The notes beneath the pieces were generated by a model, which worked only from the letters and a program-made list of their open reading frames with translations, was not told the origin of the DNA and made no database searches. From contig JAQJZZ010000002.1 of NCBI GenBank assembly GCA_030077755.1, positions 2,108,001-2,172,000 of the forward strand: DNA of 64,000 nt. Reading direction: 5' to 3'. The translations under genes and the position numbers were made by a program. Every line of letters begins with the position of its first letter. Position 1 is the first letter of the stretch. Positions 11,900-22,579 of this stretch are shown here, one piece after another. This DNA is from Filosporella fistucella. Lineage: Eukaryota; Ascomycota; Leotiomycetes; Helotiales.

Positions 11900-13234
11900 T
11901 CACAACCCAGATAACTCCTCATACACCTCCTGAAATACCGGTCTCTCCGACACCACAGGATTCGTACACTTCCAATGTAGCGTATTCAACCCCTCAATGA
12001 CATAAGCATCCTTCTCACTAAAAATATCATCCTCATCTATCCTCCGCTCCACCAACCCAAGCAAATCCTCAACTAGATGTCCAAAAGCAAAAACCTCCAT
12101 CTTCTCGATCTTCTCTGCCTTATCATGCTCTTTCTGATATATAGTCGCCGCTCCGAAATCTCCTAATAAGGCGTGTCCGTTATCGTCAATCAAGATGTTA
12201 TGTGCATATAGATCGCCATGCGCGATACCTCGCTCGTGTAGATGTGTTGCAGCTGCAGCGATACCAAGGAGTATACTCTTGCATTTCTCGACTGAGAAGA
12301 CGGTCTCAGGATGAAAGGAGTCTCGTGTACAACTGTCCAATGTAGGTGGATTACCGAGATTCTTGTAATGAGGAGGGATAAGCTCAAGTACCAATCCCCG
12401 CTTCTCTGGATGTCCATGGATCTTGCCAATGGGATCGATGAGATTGGGATGCTGGCCGGCAGTGATACATGCATTCATCTCATCTGCAGGAGAACCATCG
12501 CTGGTTACCTCTCCCTTGAAAAGTTTGATGGCGACATGTTTCTCATCCGCCTTGGCTTTCCATGTCCCCTTTGAAATGATTCCTGATGCTCCCTCGCCGA
12601 GTAGTTGATGGACTGATAGTTCAGACCACGTGATGTCATCCAGGACCGGATTGTCTTCGAAAGAGGTGGCACATGGGTTTCCTGCAAAGGACAAGAAAGA
12701 AAGCTCTGGGAGTTCGAAAAGCCAATGTGGAAGTTGTGTGAGCTTGTTTGAGGAGAGCCTCAGTAATCCCAATTTTCGACAGTGAGACATCTCCTCCGGC
12801 AGTGCCGTCAATTGATTCCCAGCGAGCATACATTTCTGCAGCCGGTGACACTGTCCAATACTTCTAGGCAGTGACGGAATCTGATTATTGGTAAGAATAA
12901 GCCATCGCAACTTTCGCGGGAAAGATCCTTCAGGTATGGTCATCATGTGATTTCCCTTGAAAGCAATCATCTCGAGCGAACGACATTGAGCCAATTCCTT
13001 TGGAAAGACGGTAAACTTGCAGTCCGAGAAGAAGGCGATCTTGAGCTTGTGGAGACGATTGATGTCTTTTGGGATTGTTGAGAGTGGGTTCCCCGACAGA
13101 TCTAGGATTTCTAGGGTGTCGAAGAGATCAAGGATCTCTCGTGGAAACTCGGAGAGTCCGCATGATAGCTTTACTCGTTTTGCGCCTTTATATTTGCCGG
13201 ACTTGAGCCCTTCGAGGGTCTGGGAATTGGCCAT
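11900..13234 (-). CDS. Leucine-rich-repeat protein kinase of bacterial type
   Basis: A single uninterrupted frame of 444 residues with no intron. Residues of about 20-190 form seven or so leucine-rich repeats (LEILDLSGNPLSTIP, LRWLILTNNQIPSLP, LQKCMLAGNQLTALP). Residues of about 205-440 form a protein-kinase domain: glycine loop GEGASG at about 213-218, VAIK with Lys237, catalytic loop HGDLYAHNIL with Asp341 and Asn346, DFG at 359-361, and a late ERP. The Arg before the catalytic Asp is replaced by Gly (non-RD), and the loop has YAHN in place of the usual LKPEN. This order, length and loop match the family annotated in Pseudomonas and other bacteria as leucine-rich repeat-containing protein kinase, in which the LRR lies N-terminal and no GTPase domain is present. 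All catalytic residues are kept, so it is probably active. Substrate unknown. Confidence 0.85.
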   Translation of the reverse strand: MANSQTLEGLKSGKYKGAKRVKLSCGLSEFPREILDLFDTLEILDLSGNPLSTIPKDINRLHKLKIAFFSDCKFTVFPKELAQCRSLEMIAFKGNHMMTIPEGSFPRKLRWLILTNNQIPSLPRSIGQCHRLQKCMLAGNQLTALPEEMSHCRKLGLLRLSSNKLTQLPHWLFELPELSFLSFAGNPCATSFEDNPVLDDITWSELSVHQLLGEGASGIISKGTWKAKADEKHVAIKLFKGEVTSDGSPADEMNACITAGQHPNLIDPIGKIHGHPEKRGLVLELIPPHYKNLGNPPTLDSCTRDSFHPETVFSVEKCKSILLGIAAAATHLHERGIAHGDLYAHNILIDDNGHALLGDFGAATIYQKEHDKAEKIEKMEVFAFGHLVEDLLGLVERRIDEDDIFSEKDAYVIEGLNTLHWKCTNPVVSERPVFQEVYEELSGL

Positions 13235-14504
13235 TTTGTATACCGAGTATTCCTATTTTAATCAGTATGCTAGATTCAATGACACCGATTACACCCACTT
13301 ATTGAGACACTTCTTCAGAGGGGACGCCTTTGCTTTTCACGAGGCCAAGAAATGAGGGCAATTGGGTCTTTGCCGAAACTCAAGGTAGTTCCATGATAAC
13401 AAGAGACGTCGCAGGAAGGATACGAAAGGGGCTGGAATTTTGGAAATGATAATATTGAGCCAAAAATAGAAATAATAAATTTGTAATCTCTTATCGTAGC
13501 ACGTGTTCCGGTTCATGGTTGATCCGTCCCGTTTGTGATTCTAGATCGACGCGAAAAGCCTATCATCACCAAATCTATTATCGAACAGTTCTCTATAAGT
13601 CTCGTTACGCAGTACGTTCAATTCTATCATCGGCCTGGGCTGTTGGTGTTACATTCTCATGGGCATTGTGTCTCGTCCCAGACTTCTGGAAGAGTCCGTC
13701 CCAGCAGGCTTCGTTGTGTCCAAAGCTGGTCGTTGGCATTCCCCCTTCGTTAACGGCGTGGCGGTTGAAAATCCAAAGGAACACACTGAACATTGGACCG
13801 CTACTATATTTGCCACACTTTGAGACCATTGTAATTCCTCTGATGAGCTCTCCAGAGTGCATACATGGTAGGTCACGTGTAGTGATGTGACTTATCGGGT
13901 CTTTTATTCTTTCAATTGTTCTAGAGCACTGATTGCTGAATTGTTGTTTTAGTTCTCATCAAGGGAAGGAGAATATGAAACAAAAAGACAAAGAACAGTG
14001 TTGTGAAGTCCTACATCGTTCTTCAACGGTTTTAGAGGTCTTGACTCTTCCTTGAATGTTGGAATAACTGAGGCCGTTTTTTATGGGCGGAGATGGCGTT
14101 CAATCATATCGCTTAATCCTAGATATCTTGATCGATCGTCGAACGATTGGTTCTTTACATTCGTCCCCGAATGCAGCCTCATTCTACAATTGCTGTTGCC
14201 ATTCCCTTCCTTCTTGGCTTTATGCGCGACAGCAATTACGCACATGCATCAAGTCTTTCTTTGGGTGTTGTCGTGTCCATTTCTTTGCACAGCCTTGACT
14301 TTCAAGTGTGCCTTGCACGTAGCCATATCTGGGCAGACTCAGTCCTGAGGTGTAATTGATCCAGCTGACTAGTGCCGGCCGGGCGTAATTCACTAGGGTT
14401 GCCGCAACCCTGCACACCCCGTGCAGTAGAATAATATCTCTTGCATTCAGTGGGATACCCTATCTCCCCATTCCTTTTTTCGATTTTTTCGTCATTTCCT
14501 CACC
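13235..14504. other. Intergenic region between kinase and STAND gene
   Basis: Divergent genes lie on either side (kinase minus, STAND gene plus), so both promoters should be here. Frames such as 13519-13890 (+) and 14052-14348 (+) show no recognisable domain or splice partner. No gene is supported. Confidence 0.5.
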
Positions 14505-16454
14505 ATGGCGGAAATTATCGCTGTTGTTGGCGCCGTTGCAAGTTTTATCCAGGTTGCGGATTTTGGCTTCAAAGTTGTGCAAAGATTAAAGGACTTCACA
14601 TCTCAGACCAAGGACGTTCCACGGTCACTTCGCCATATCACCATCAAATTACCAGTGTTGTTGGCCACGCTCAAAAGGTCTACACAAGCAATATTAGCAT
14701 CTAATATTACAGACGGAGTCAGAAGGGATCTGGAAGCTGCGGTAGGAGATTGCCAATACGAGATCGAGTCTCTCCTCGAACTACTACTCAAGATATTACC
14801 AAGGCAGGGTCACACAAGAAGAAAAAGGATTTGGAAAGGAGTTTGGAGCCTACGGTATGATGCAAAGGTTAGAAACAAGATGGCTACCATCGAAGGTTAT
14901 ATGCAGGCTTTGAACTACTACCATGTTACCATCATCCCCTCCTCGATGAGCATGACAGGTAAGTACATTAATCACTTTCTGGGTTTCCATTTGATAAGCC
15001 CGAACTAACCATGCACTTTGCCCCAGTGTCTGCTTTGCCGAAACCTTTACCCATTTCAACAGTTCCCTTTCATCGCAATCGAGGTTTTGTCGAAACAAAA
15101 GGTCTATCTGAACTTGGGCAAAAGCTTGCTATGCCTGGCTCTCATACAGCCCTCGTAGGTTTAGGGGGTAGTGGGTATGTGTGTCCTGCTCCGCAGAGGC
15201 GCATTTTCAGTCACTGATGCCAAGGATAGCAAAACCCAGATTGCTCTAGAATACACCTATCGCCTCCGAGAACATTCTCCCCACACCTGGGTTTTTTGGG
15301 TTGATGCGAGTACTTCCACCTCGCTCGAAGCAGGGTATCGCAGTATTGCCAAGTTGACAAGATCTTTGGGTTGGGACAGCACTAACTCTAATCCAATGGA
15401 TTTGGTTAACGCTTGGCTTTGTGACTCAAGAAACGGACCTTGGCTGTTGGTTCTTGACAATCTCGAAGATCCAACCCTTCTCTCTACGAAATTCAGACCG
15501 AAAGCGAGCTTAGTCGAAGATGGCACGATCACGGATTGTCGGTCATTCGCCGATATGATCCCTCAGTCAACCAATGGTTCAGTCCTAGCCACTTCTAGAA
15601 TCGGAATCGATAGTCACCTTGGCGCACAGATGGATAAAATCCTAGTGGAAGCAATGGAAGAAAAATCTGCTCTACTGCTTTTGAATCAAGGACTCAACAC
15701 TCGAGCGCAATCTTCAGAAAATGCCGCAAAGCTTGTGGAAATGCTTGGGTATCTTCCTCTTGCGATAGATTTGGCCAATTCATATATCAGAAACACCTCG
15801 ATCTCCGTCAAAGACTACATCTCCAAGTTCGTCGATGCGATGGAGTCCGCGAAGAGGGAACAATATTTTTCGGCTCCTAAACATAATCGCACGCCCCTAT
15901 CTTATACTTCACATTTTGTCTTTCAAGAACTACAACAGCGTCATCCTTCAGCTGCTCACCTCTTGTCGCTTATGTCTCTTTTCTGCTCCGAAGGAATACC
16001 AGAATCCCTTCTAAAAGGGAATTATCCCGCATTTTCCGGAAGTTTGCCAGCGGTGGAACCTACAGGCCCGGTGGATGATGATGAACTCGAGGACGAATTC
16101 GATCGAGATGTTTCGGCCTTGATGGCGTTTCGTCTAATAACCATGAACACCAGAAATGAGTTCACAATGCATCGTCGCGTACAGTCAGCGGTGAAGGACT
16201 GGCTGAAACTGAACCATGAGTTAGAACGGTGGAAGAGTATATATATGGATACAATGCACAACGCCTTTTCAAAAGGCGAGCTATACGACAAGGAGTCAGG
16301 CTGCCAAGGACCGTTTTCACATGCTAAAGCAATGCCGGAATACCTGTCACCCAAAGGCAAAAGCTCAATATCCTGGGCCCAAGTCATATTTTTTCAAGCT
16401 GCTGAATTTTGCAATGGAAGGAAGTCTCGAGAATGCGGAGAGCCGGACGGGTAG
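14505..16454 (+). CDS. STAND protein with SesA-like N-terminus and NB-ARC domain, C-terminus altered
   Basis: Three exons: 14505-14958, 15027-15174 and 15230-16454, about 608 residues. The second intron (15175-15229, GTATGT...GATAG) is set by homology: removing it yields a perfect Walker A, GLGGSGKT at about 196-203, followed by QIALEYTYR. Residues 1 to about 130 resemble the fungal N-terminal domain of STAND/NLR proteins (MAEIIAVVGAVASFIQVADF), a SesA-type region. NB-ARC features follow: WVFWVDAST, WLLVLDNLED (Walker B), SVLATSR, and LGYLPLAIDLA (GxP motif). Family members normally continue into TPR repeats. Here the text degenerates after ISWAQVIFFQAAEF; the +1 frame from 16420 reads MEGSLENAE, like the expected next segment, so a one-base slip removed the sensor repeats. 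A splice at 16451/16499 would add a tail with a membrane segment ending at 16664. Likely role: self/non-self recognition or programmed cell death. Confidence 0.8.
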
Positions 16455-17271
16455 GCGCTTGAGGAGCCACAATCAAAGCCAGGAGGTCGAAAGTTAAGAC
16501 AATGTGAAGGAACTCATAAGCTCGGCTCACAATATTCTGAGCTCGTACACGAGCTCAAGGTTCATGAAAGGACCCTGAAAACGAAGGTTTTCGTCCTGGA
16601 ATCTTTTTTCCTTCTCATTTTCCTTGTCGGGCTTGTTTTTGTTAAGGGTCTACTTGTGCTATAAATGTTGACATAGATCTAGAAATCAGGTTCTTTAGAG
16701 TATTCTTTCATCATTATGTCTCTATTCTTAAGTTCATCAGTTGGGGTTGAAAAGTTGTGTAAAATTTGAACTTACGATAATTGTATATAAACGAGACAGT
16801 CAATTGTACTACTCGACATGCTAGCCGCAAACCAAAAGCTCCCCACATGCAGAAATATCATCGAGCCTTGCCACATTATTCTTTGGCATTAATAAGACTA
16901 AAATTAATACATATGACCCTAGAAATGGCAACCATTAATTGAGCAAATGGCTTACTCAATCGATGAATACATTGAAATTCGATACCCCAGCGAGATAGTT
17001 TGTATATATATCCTAAACCGAACGGAAAAGACGATAAATCATGTTACTCAATTTTTCGCCATGTTTTTGGATGGCTACGATTGGATGTCGTCTTCCTCAG
17101 TACCGCCTCAATTGCCATGTGGTGTGTACCTTCCCATGCACTGAGGCATTTATGCATATGCATCGACAACTCCTCATGAATTCTCGAGGCAACAGCTCAT
17201 GACAAGAAGCTAGTATCAAGATAACAAACAACTACATCTCTCCGAACCACACCAGATACTTTAATTTACCA
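16455..17271. other. Region downstream of STAND gene
   Basis: The frame of the preceding gene stays open after its TAG as far as TAA at 16662-16664 and encodes a coiled-coil-like stretch (YSELVHELKVHERTLK) and a hydrophobic segment (FFLLIFLVGLVFV). This could be a spliced last exon or dead sequence. An imperfect palindrome GAGCTCGT-AC-ACGAGCTC lies at 16539-16556. The remainder is AT-rich, with the promoter of the next HET gene at its right end. Confidence 0.45.
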
Positions 17272-19284
17272 ATGTCAGCAATTAAGTATCGAGCTTTGGA
17301 GCAGTCCAGGTCAGAGATCAGGCTCATAAGGCTCTCCCCACGCGCTCGCAACCAAACTGCACAAGCACCAAAATGTAATCTTTTTCATTCCTCACTACTT
17401 AAGAAGCCGGTATATACTGCCCTCTCATACACTTGGGGCAGTCCATTGGATACGTGCTTGTTGGAAGTTGATGAAGTGTTTGTTCCAGTCACAAAGAATC
17501 TCTACTCTGCGCTACAAGGTCTTCGGTGCGATACCATTCGAATTGTATGGATTGATGCTCTTTGCATCAATCAGTTTGATGACGTTGAAAAGGGCTGGCA
17601 AGTTCAACTTATGCAGGATATATATCGGGAAGCAAGCTCTGTTTCAATTTGGCTTGGTCCAGCAGACACTACCAGCGATATGACCATCGAATATTTGAAG
17701 ATACTTGGTACTAAGGCTCTACGCTTCGATCCCGATGGCGGCCCAGGCATCATTCGGAATGTGAGCGAGCAGTGGAAGAAACTGATTGATCATCCTCCAT
17801 CATTTCGGGATAGGAGTACTCAGCGCGTCACCTTGAAAAGCCAGCACCCTGACCAACCTGACATTTATTTCTTGATGGGTGAGCTGAATGATCTCTACTA
17901 TAGTATCAGTGGCGACCATGGCCGAGAATGGCTACTGCCCATGGAAGGAATAACCTCGCTTTTTCGACGCGAGTGGTGGAGTAGGATATGGGTGTTGCAA
18001 GAGTTGACACTGGCGAGAGAAGCAGAATTTGTCTGTGGTGCCAAAAGAATCAGCAGACGCCAGCTCACAGCTGCCTGGAGCACCTTTGAAGCTTTGAGAA
18101 AGGTGATGTGGTGGAAGCCCAAGGCGAGAACAGCTGATGCGTATAGAAAGTCAATTACTCAAGCAATGTTTGACTGGCGGGCATCCATTCAGCTCAATAT
18201 GTGGAATATTCACCGATACTCACCATATCCCCTCCTGGCTCTACTAAGGGTGACTTGCACGGCTGCAGATACCAAAAGTTTTCAGTCGTTTGGTCTCGAG
18301 GCTACAGATCCCCGGGACAAGATATATGGACTCTTCGGATTGGCATCTGATAGAACTGAGCTAGTTTCAATGGGATTCCTACCAGATTACACAAAAACGT
18401 GTCTCGAAACATATGTGTCAGCAACCACAGCGATGTTGAAACAAGGACACATGGCTGTTCTCTCCCTGAATCAATTTCCAAAAAGACCAATTGGCTTACC
18501 ATCTTGGGTCCCAGACTGGGCACAACCATCCACCTCGAGTCTTCGAAGCATGGATGTCGATCATATGACATTTGAGCAAAAGTTTAGTGCAGATAAATCT
18601 TCCCGATATATGACCCCAAAGATTGTTACCTCTGGGGACCATTCCATTGCATCAGTCTGTGGTCATGTTTACGATGAGATTCACCTCACTGGAGTCGACT
18701 GGAGAGGTGGATATCGTCCTGCCAAGCTTGGGAATTCAGCACGGCCGGATCTCAAAGCAGCAAGGAGACTTATAAGAAATCTCGTCCAGCTAAGTTTCCA
18801 GAAGGGAAGTGCGTACAAGACGTTACAGGATCGTGTGGGCGCTGCTGGTCGGACAGTCATTGCAGAGATCGGACAGAACAAAGCTGGAAAATGGGTGAGA
18901 ATAGGCGATGGAAGACGCGGCATAGCAAACTGGCTTTGGAATTCCTCATTCATTGACTACATTAGGATCTATGATATTTTATGGGCCCTCAATCTCCTGG
19001 GGTATGCGACATGTGTAATGCAGTATATCGGGGAGATCGTCGCTAAGATGGATGGAAGGAGAACTTTTATCACAACGAAGGGAAATATGGGCCTTGGTCC
19101 TAAGTATATCCGATCGGGAGATGTGGTTGCTATCATTGCTGGATCTCAAGTTCCATTCGTCTTGAGGAAGAGTGTTGGTAGGAGGTTTGAGATCGTTGGT
19201 GAGGCATACGTAGATGGTATTATGAATGGGGAAGCTGTGATGGGATCTGGCGTGCAAGACACTGGTCGGCTCGAGTTAATTTGA
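17272..19284 (+). CDS. HET-domain protein, intronless
   Basis: One open frame of 670 residues from an ATG in the context ACCAATGTC. The HET domain is complete: YTALSYTWGS at about 48-57, IVWIDALCINQ at about 91-101, then QVQLMQDIYREASSVSIWLG, EWWSRIWVLQEL and ATDPRDKIYGLFGLA. LPSWVPDWAQP follows, and the C-terminus keeps the GDVVAIIAGSQVPFVLR stretch common to this class (the HET subgroup with the R....YEAVSYTWGD layout). It lies 800 bp downstream of the SesA/NB-ARC gene on the same strand. No lesion is visible. Its probable function is triggering an incompatibility or death response; the activating partner cannot be read from sequence. Confidence 0.92.
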   Translation: MSAIKYRALEQSRSEIRLIRLSPRARNQTAQAPKCNLFHSSLLKKPVYTALSYTWGSPLDTCLLEVDEVFVPVTKNLYSALQGLRCDTIRIVWIDALCINQFDDVEKGWQVQLMQDIYREASSVSIWLGPADTTSDMTIEYLKILGTKALRFDPDGGPGIIRNVSEQWKKLIDHPPSFRDRSTQRVTLKSQHPDQPDIYFLMGELNDLYYSISGDHGREWLLPMEGITSLFRREWWSRIWVLQELTLAREAEFVCGAKRISRRQLTAAWSTFEALRKVMWWKPKARTADAYRKSITQAMFDWRASIQLNMWNIHRYSPYPLLALLRVTCTAADTKSFQSFGLEATDPRDKIYGLFGLASDRTELVSMGFLPDYTKTCLETYVSATTAMLKQGHMAVLSLNQFPKRPIGLPSWVPDWAQPSTSSLRSMDVDHMTFEQKFSADKSSRYMTPKIVTSGDHSIASVCGHVYDEIHLTGVDWRGGYRPAKLGNSARPDLKAARRLIRNLVQLSFQKGSAYKTLQDRVGAAGRTVIAEIGQNKAGKWVRIGDGRRGIANWLWNSSFIDYIRIYDILWALNLLGYATCVMQYIGEIVAKMDGRRTFITTKGNMGLGPKYIRSGDVVAIIAGSQVPFVLRKSVGRRFEIVGEAYVDGIMNGEAVMGSGVQDTGRLELI

Positions 19285-19384
19285 AAACTTCGCAGTAATT
19301 CATATCCGCCGTACTTATTGACCCAGAGATAGCTGTCACATCAGACTTTGAATTCCCTCGCCATATACTTGAACCAAGACTCAT

Positions 19385-21289
19385 TCAGATATTAGGTACA
19401 ACTCCATAAGTTGAATATCCTTGCAAATACTCTTCCTCCATCACATCGCCCATGAAATCATTCCACATAGCCCCAAAAGAGTTATCACCTTTCATAAACA
19501 TCTGATTATTGAATCCAGCCATCTGGTCCGTCAACAGCACAGTTGTGCAAGGTCTTCGAGTAGCATCGAAAAGTCTCTGAACTGCTTCTTTAGACTGTCG
19601 GCCAACCAAACTCCATCGTTCCATCTCTCCACATAATTGAATCATATTTATGACTTGTTCTTGCCATTTTCTGGTAATCCTCATGCTCTTCGGTTTCAAT
19701 GGAAAGTGTTATCAAAGGAATTAGGCACCCCTGGAAAAGGAACCACGCCCAATTCCATTCTGACATTTTTGTTGCTCTCCATTCACATTGGATACTATAG
19801 ATTGATTCTGCAGCAATTTGTCTGCATTTTTTCACCACTCCCGGTTCTTCTATACTTAGATTGAAGAAAAGGCCTGCCGTTCTGTTCTGTCTAGCACAAT
19901 GGCCTTGTGAAGGATAATCTGCATGTTCATATACCCCCATGCTAGAATCGTACGAACATCGTGGAGCTCGGGTGGATAAAGATTTGGCGGACGCATGAAA
20001 TCTGGCATGAATTCATACCAGCTGACAAGCATTTTGTCGAGAAACTCTATTTCTTTGAAAGCGAGAAATGAGCACATCTGAAGTCGCCGCTGGATTCGAG
20101 AAAGTATCTTGCAGAATTCTATGCTATGGATCAAGGACAAGCATATTGTCGGCTGTACCAGTAGCACTTCTCCTGACTGTCGCGGCGTTAGCAAAAAGAA
20201 TACCAGCAGGAGATACAATATTTACACGGTCATCAGTCATATTCCTTGGAACTTCAACCCAGTTCTCGTCGCTGGTCAATGGTCTATCAAGTGTTATTGA
20301 GCCCCAAGAATCAAGAATCTAGATACTCCATCAAGTTATTCTACCTATTTCACGTTCAATACCCTTCTCTGCACCACTACTTGCGAACTCTCGATTCAAA
20401 CCAAGACTACAAGCGATTCTGAGCGCAGCCCCAAGCAAAGCCGATGCCAGATTCGGTCGATTGCGATAGTGAAGATATACAACTCCCATGATCGTCAAAG
20501 CATGCAAGGTTTCCATGTGTCCGCTTCCAAGACTTTCGAGGCCAAGGTGCTGTCGTGCTTTTGATAGAAGACGATGTCCCTATCAGAGTCTGAGGTTGAG
20601 GACACGACGCGTCCTCTGGCAAAATCCATGTTCAACAACGTCAGCCATGGTGAATCTTCCCTTGTGTTGGCTAGATAGTCCGCGCCGAGTGACTGCTCTT
20701 GTACCATAGGGACAAATACATGCACATGGGTGAAATAGGGGTTGATCAATCTCTGACCCTCTCGATAGGATACTTCCTGGTTAAATTCAGCCTGCGTGGC
20801 TCCAGGGAAATTGTGTGGCCACGAAAGTTCTCCTTGCCTCCTCTCGTCATTATTTTCTTGCTGGACTGGTTATGGAAGAACCTTGAGCAATATTTTGACA
20901 GCTGCGGAGAAAGATGCTAGCCGTTCGAAAGAGGTCTTGCCATTAGGCGACAAGCCCAGCCCGTTCACATCGTCGGCCAAAGAATCTCGAAGTTGATCCA
21001 AGGATTCATCCCATCCGAAACCTTCCGGAGGTCTATCTTCAAGGGCTTCCAGTCGATGAGCAGCTTCAATCTCTGCTGTGGGGCTGATTGGGGATGGTTG
21101 TGGAGGTTGTACTAGTTGACTGGTAGCTGCAAGTGCTTGTCCTGGACTGTCCGAGTGTATCAAGCCAACAAGAGCATCACGTGGAAGGTCGACAAGTGAT
21201 TTGATAGGTACAGATCCAAGGAGACGATTGACAACCATCTGATAACCGTGAAGCTGCGTATTTGAGTTGCTATTGCTGCGATGTTTCAC
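19385..21289 (-). pseudogene. Decayed fungal-specific transcription factor (Zn2Cys6 family) lacking its zinc cluster
   Basis: Successive minus-strand fragments read as the middle-homology region of a Zn2Cys6 regulator: 21289-20870 (linker ending DDVNGLGLSPNGKTSFE), 20790-20495 (INPYFTHVHVFVP...DRDIVFYQK), 20516-20331 (LHALTIMGVVYLHYRNRPNLA), 20218-19856 (LDKMLVSWYEFMPDFMR), and 19940-19385. Frame is lost inside FYQKARQHLG at a run of four A on the minus strand (20559-20562), where one more would keep it. REIGRIT is followed by TGA at 20333-20331 where Trp is expected, then TAG at 20321-20319. More shifts follow. The Cys6 DNA-binding cluster, expected just upstream of 21289, is absent and the reading changes to an unrelated esterase. 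Not functional. Family membership is clear; the target pathway, probably the adjacent sugar genes, is inference. Confidence 0.75.
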
Positions 21290-21294
21290 TTATC

Positions 21295-21973
21295 CTGACA
21301 TACGCCTTTGCAGTTAGCGGTGGTGCGATCCCAAATTCTCTCGTGGATCAAGTAATGTTCAAATACGAACTGATGTACAGTCACAGTAATCACACCTGAA
21401 CTTCAAATAATACCATTTTCATGATATGGATTGGTATCAACGACATCACGATCCTTTCCTCTATATACCAGCACCCATCTGATTTCAACTCCATGCTTCC
21501 GCCTCGGTTTGATCAGTACTTCGGCTTAATGAATAATCTTTATAATACAGGAGCTAGAAGGTTCATTTTTGTCAATATGCCTCCTTTGGATAGAACTCCC
21601 ATGATCACGAACTATGGATCTGATATTGTGGAGAGTTTTGCACAAGGGGTCGCACTGTTCAATGAGGTTCTATTGCCCGAATATGTGGGATTGCTCCATG
21701 GGAACCATACAAATGTGAGTTGGTAGCTCGAAAGTCGCTTCTCCTTGTATTTTCTAACCTCTCAATGCTTGTTGTAGATCCAAACCACAATCTACAACGT
21801 ACATTCAGCATTCAACACAATTCTTGATGATGCTCCAGCATACGGATTCATAAATAATACTTGTTTCAACAACACTGATTACTTTTTGGTGGAATAACTA
21901 TCATCCTAAAGGAGCTATTTACCAACGTATGGCGAAACAGATGGTTACTAACTTGACTCCTCTCGGCTGGTGA
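21295..21973 (+). pseudogene. 3' part of a secreted GDSL/SGNH esterase (CE16-like), broken
   Basis: From about 21295 the plus strand reads LTYAFAVSGGAIPNSLVDQ, then a TGA at 21397-21399, then TSNNTIFMIWIGINDI in the same frame. The family usually has WTS...WIGINDI, so the TGA sits at a Trp. GIND is the GxND block III of SGNH hydrolases. An intron follows (about 21715-21777, GTGAGT...TTGTAG). Exon text then runs IQTTIYNVHSAFN to NNTDY, where a run of five T shifts the frame; in the shifted frame FWWNNYHPKGAIYQ carries block V with its His. The C-terminus ends at TGA 21971-21973. The N-terminal half, with the GDS nucleophile block, is absent. Broken by truncation, nonsense and frameshift. The likely ancestral activity was deacetylation of plant polysaccharide sugars. 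Confidence 0.72.
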
Positions 21974-22579
21974 CCACAAACATGAGCGAAAAGGGGGGAG
22001 ACTCGCTTAATTCTTTTTGGGATAAAATGGATGGGAAACAGTTGAGTCGCTGGAATGGTCAAAATATCTGATAGCAACATGAGATAACAAATGGCTATAT
22101 TTCAAACATTTGCCTCACCGAGATTGATTTTTTCACTTTCTGAACGGCTTTATTGATCCGGCTGGGCTCTCCACTTTACAATGTTTATGAAGTACCCTGC
22201 ACGCCACACTCGACTCTCTCAGCATGTCAATAATAAGGTACGAAAGCATATTCACCGCGAGGCGGTGAATTTAGAAAGTTTAATTCCAAGTGAGAAAGAT
22301 CAGATAGTACTTTTCTAATATTCACTCCAAAATCAGATTGAATGTCCGGTCCACATTTGGGATGTCCATTGACGATCATTTCACCCGAAATCCTATCAGC
22401 TTGCGCGACAATAACAGGCTTCAGACGAGTGACAAAATTTGAGAGCTTCAACTCGCATATATACGGCACAACCTAGCTCAAAAGATGTTCTTCCTGTTGT
22501 ATTTGATGATGAAGGGACATCCCCGTACGAGATCTCATTCTTGGCAGCTATCTGATTTCCAAGCATCAGGTTCGCAGCC
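21974..22579. other. Non-coding stretch between gene relics
   Basis: No recognisable coding sequence. Short minus-strand frames (22227-22469, 22396-22581) show no domain. The right end is the former promoter of the carboxylesterase fragment. Confidence 0.45.

Noticed and set aside
13519..13890. Plus-strand 123-codon frame between kinase and STAND gene
   Set aside because: No recognisable motif, overlapping frames in other phases are equally long, and no splice partner was found.
15171..15229. Continuous frame from 15171 that would begin the NB-ARC exon with GMCVLLRRGAF
   Set aside because: It contains an intron; removing 15175-15229 gives the exact Walker A GLGGSGKT, so the longer frame is not the protein.
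16539..16556. Imperfect palindrome GAGCTCGT-AC-ACGAGCTC as a transcription terminator
   Set aside because: Fungal nuclear genes do not end at bacterial-type hairpins, and the sequence lies within the possible coding tail of the STAND gene.
19385..21289. A working multi-intron transcription factor gene
   Set aside because: Frame changes fall inside conserved motifs without splice sites, TGA and TAG follow REIGRIT, and the zinc cluster is missing, so a pseudogene is the better call.
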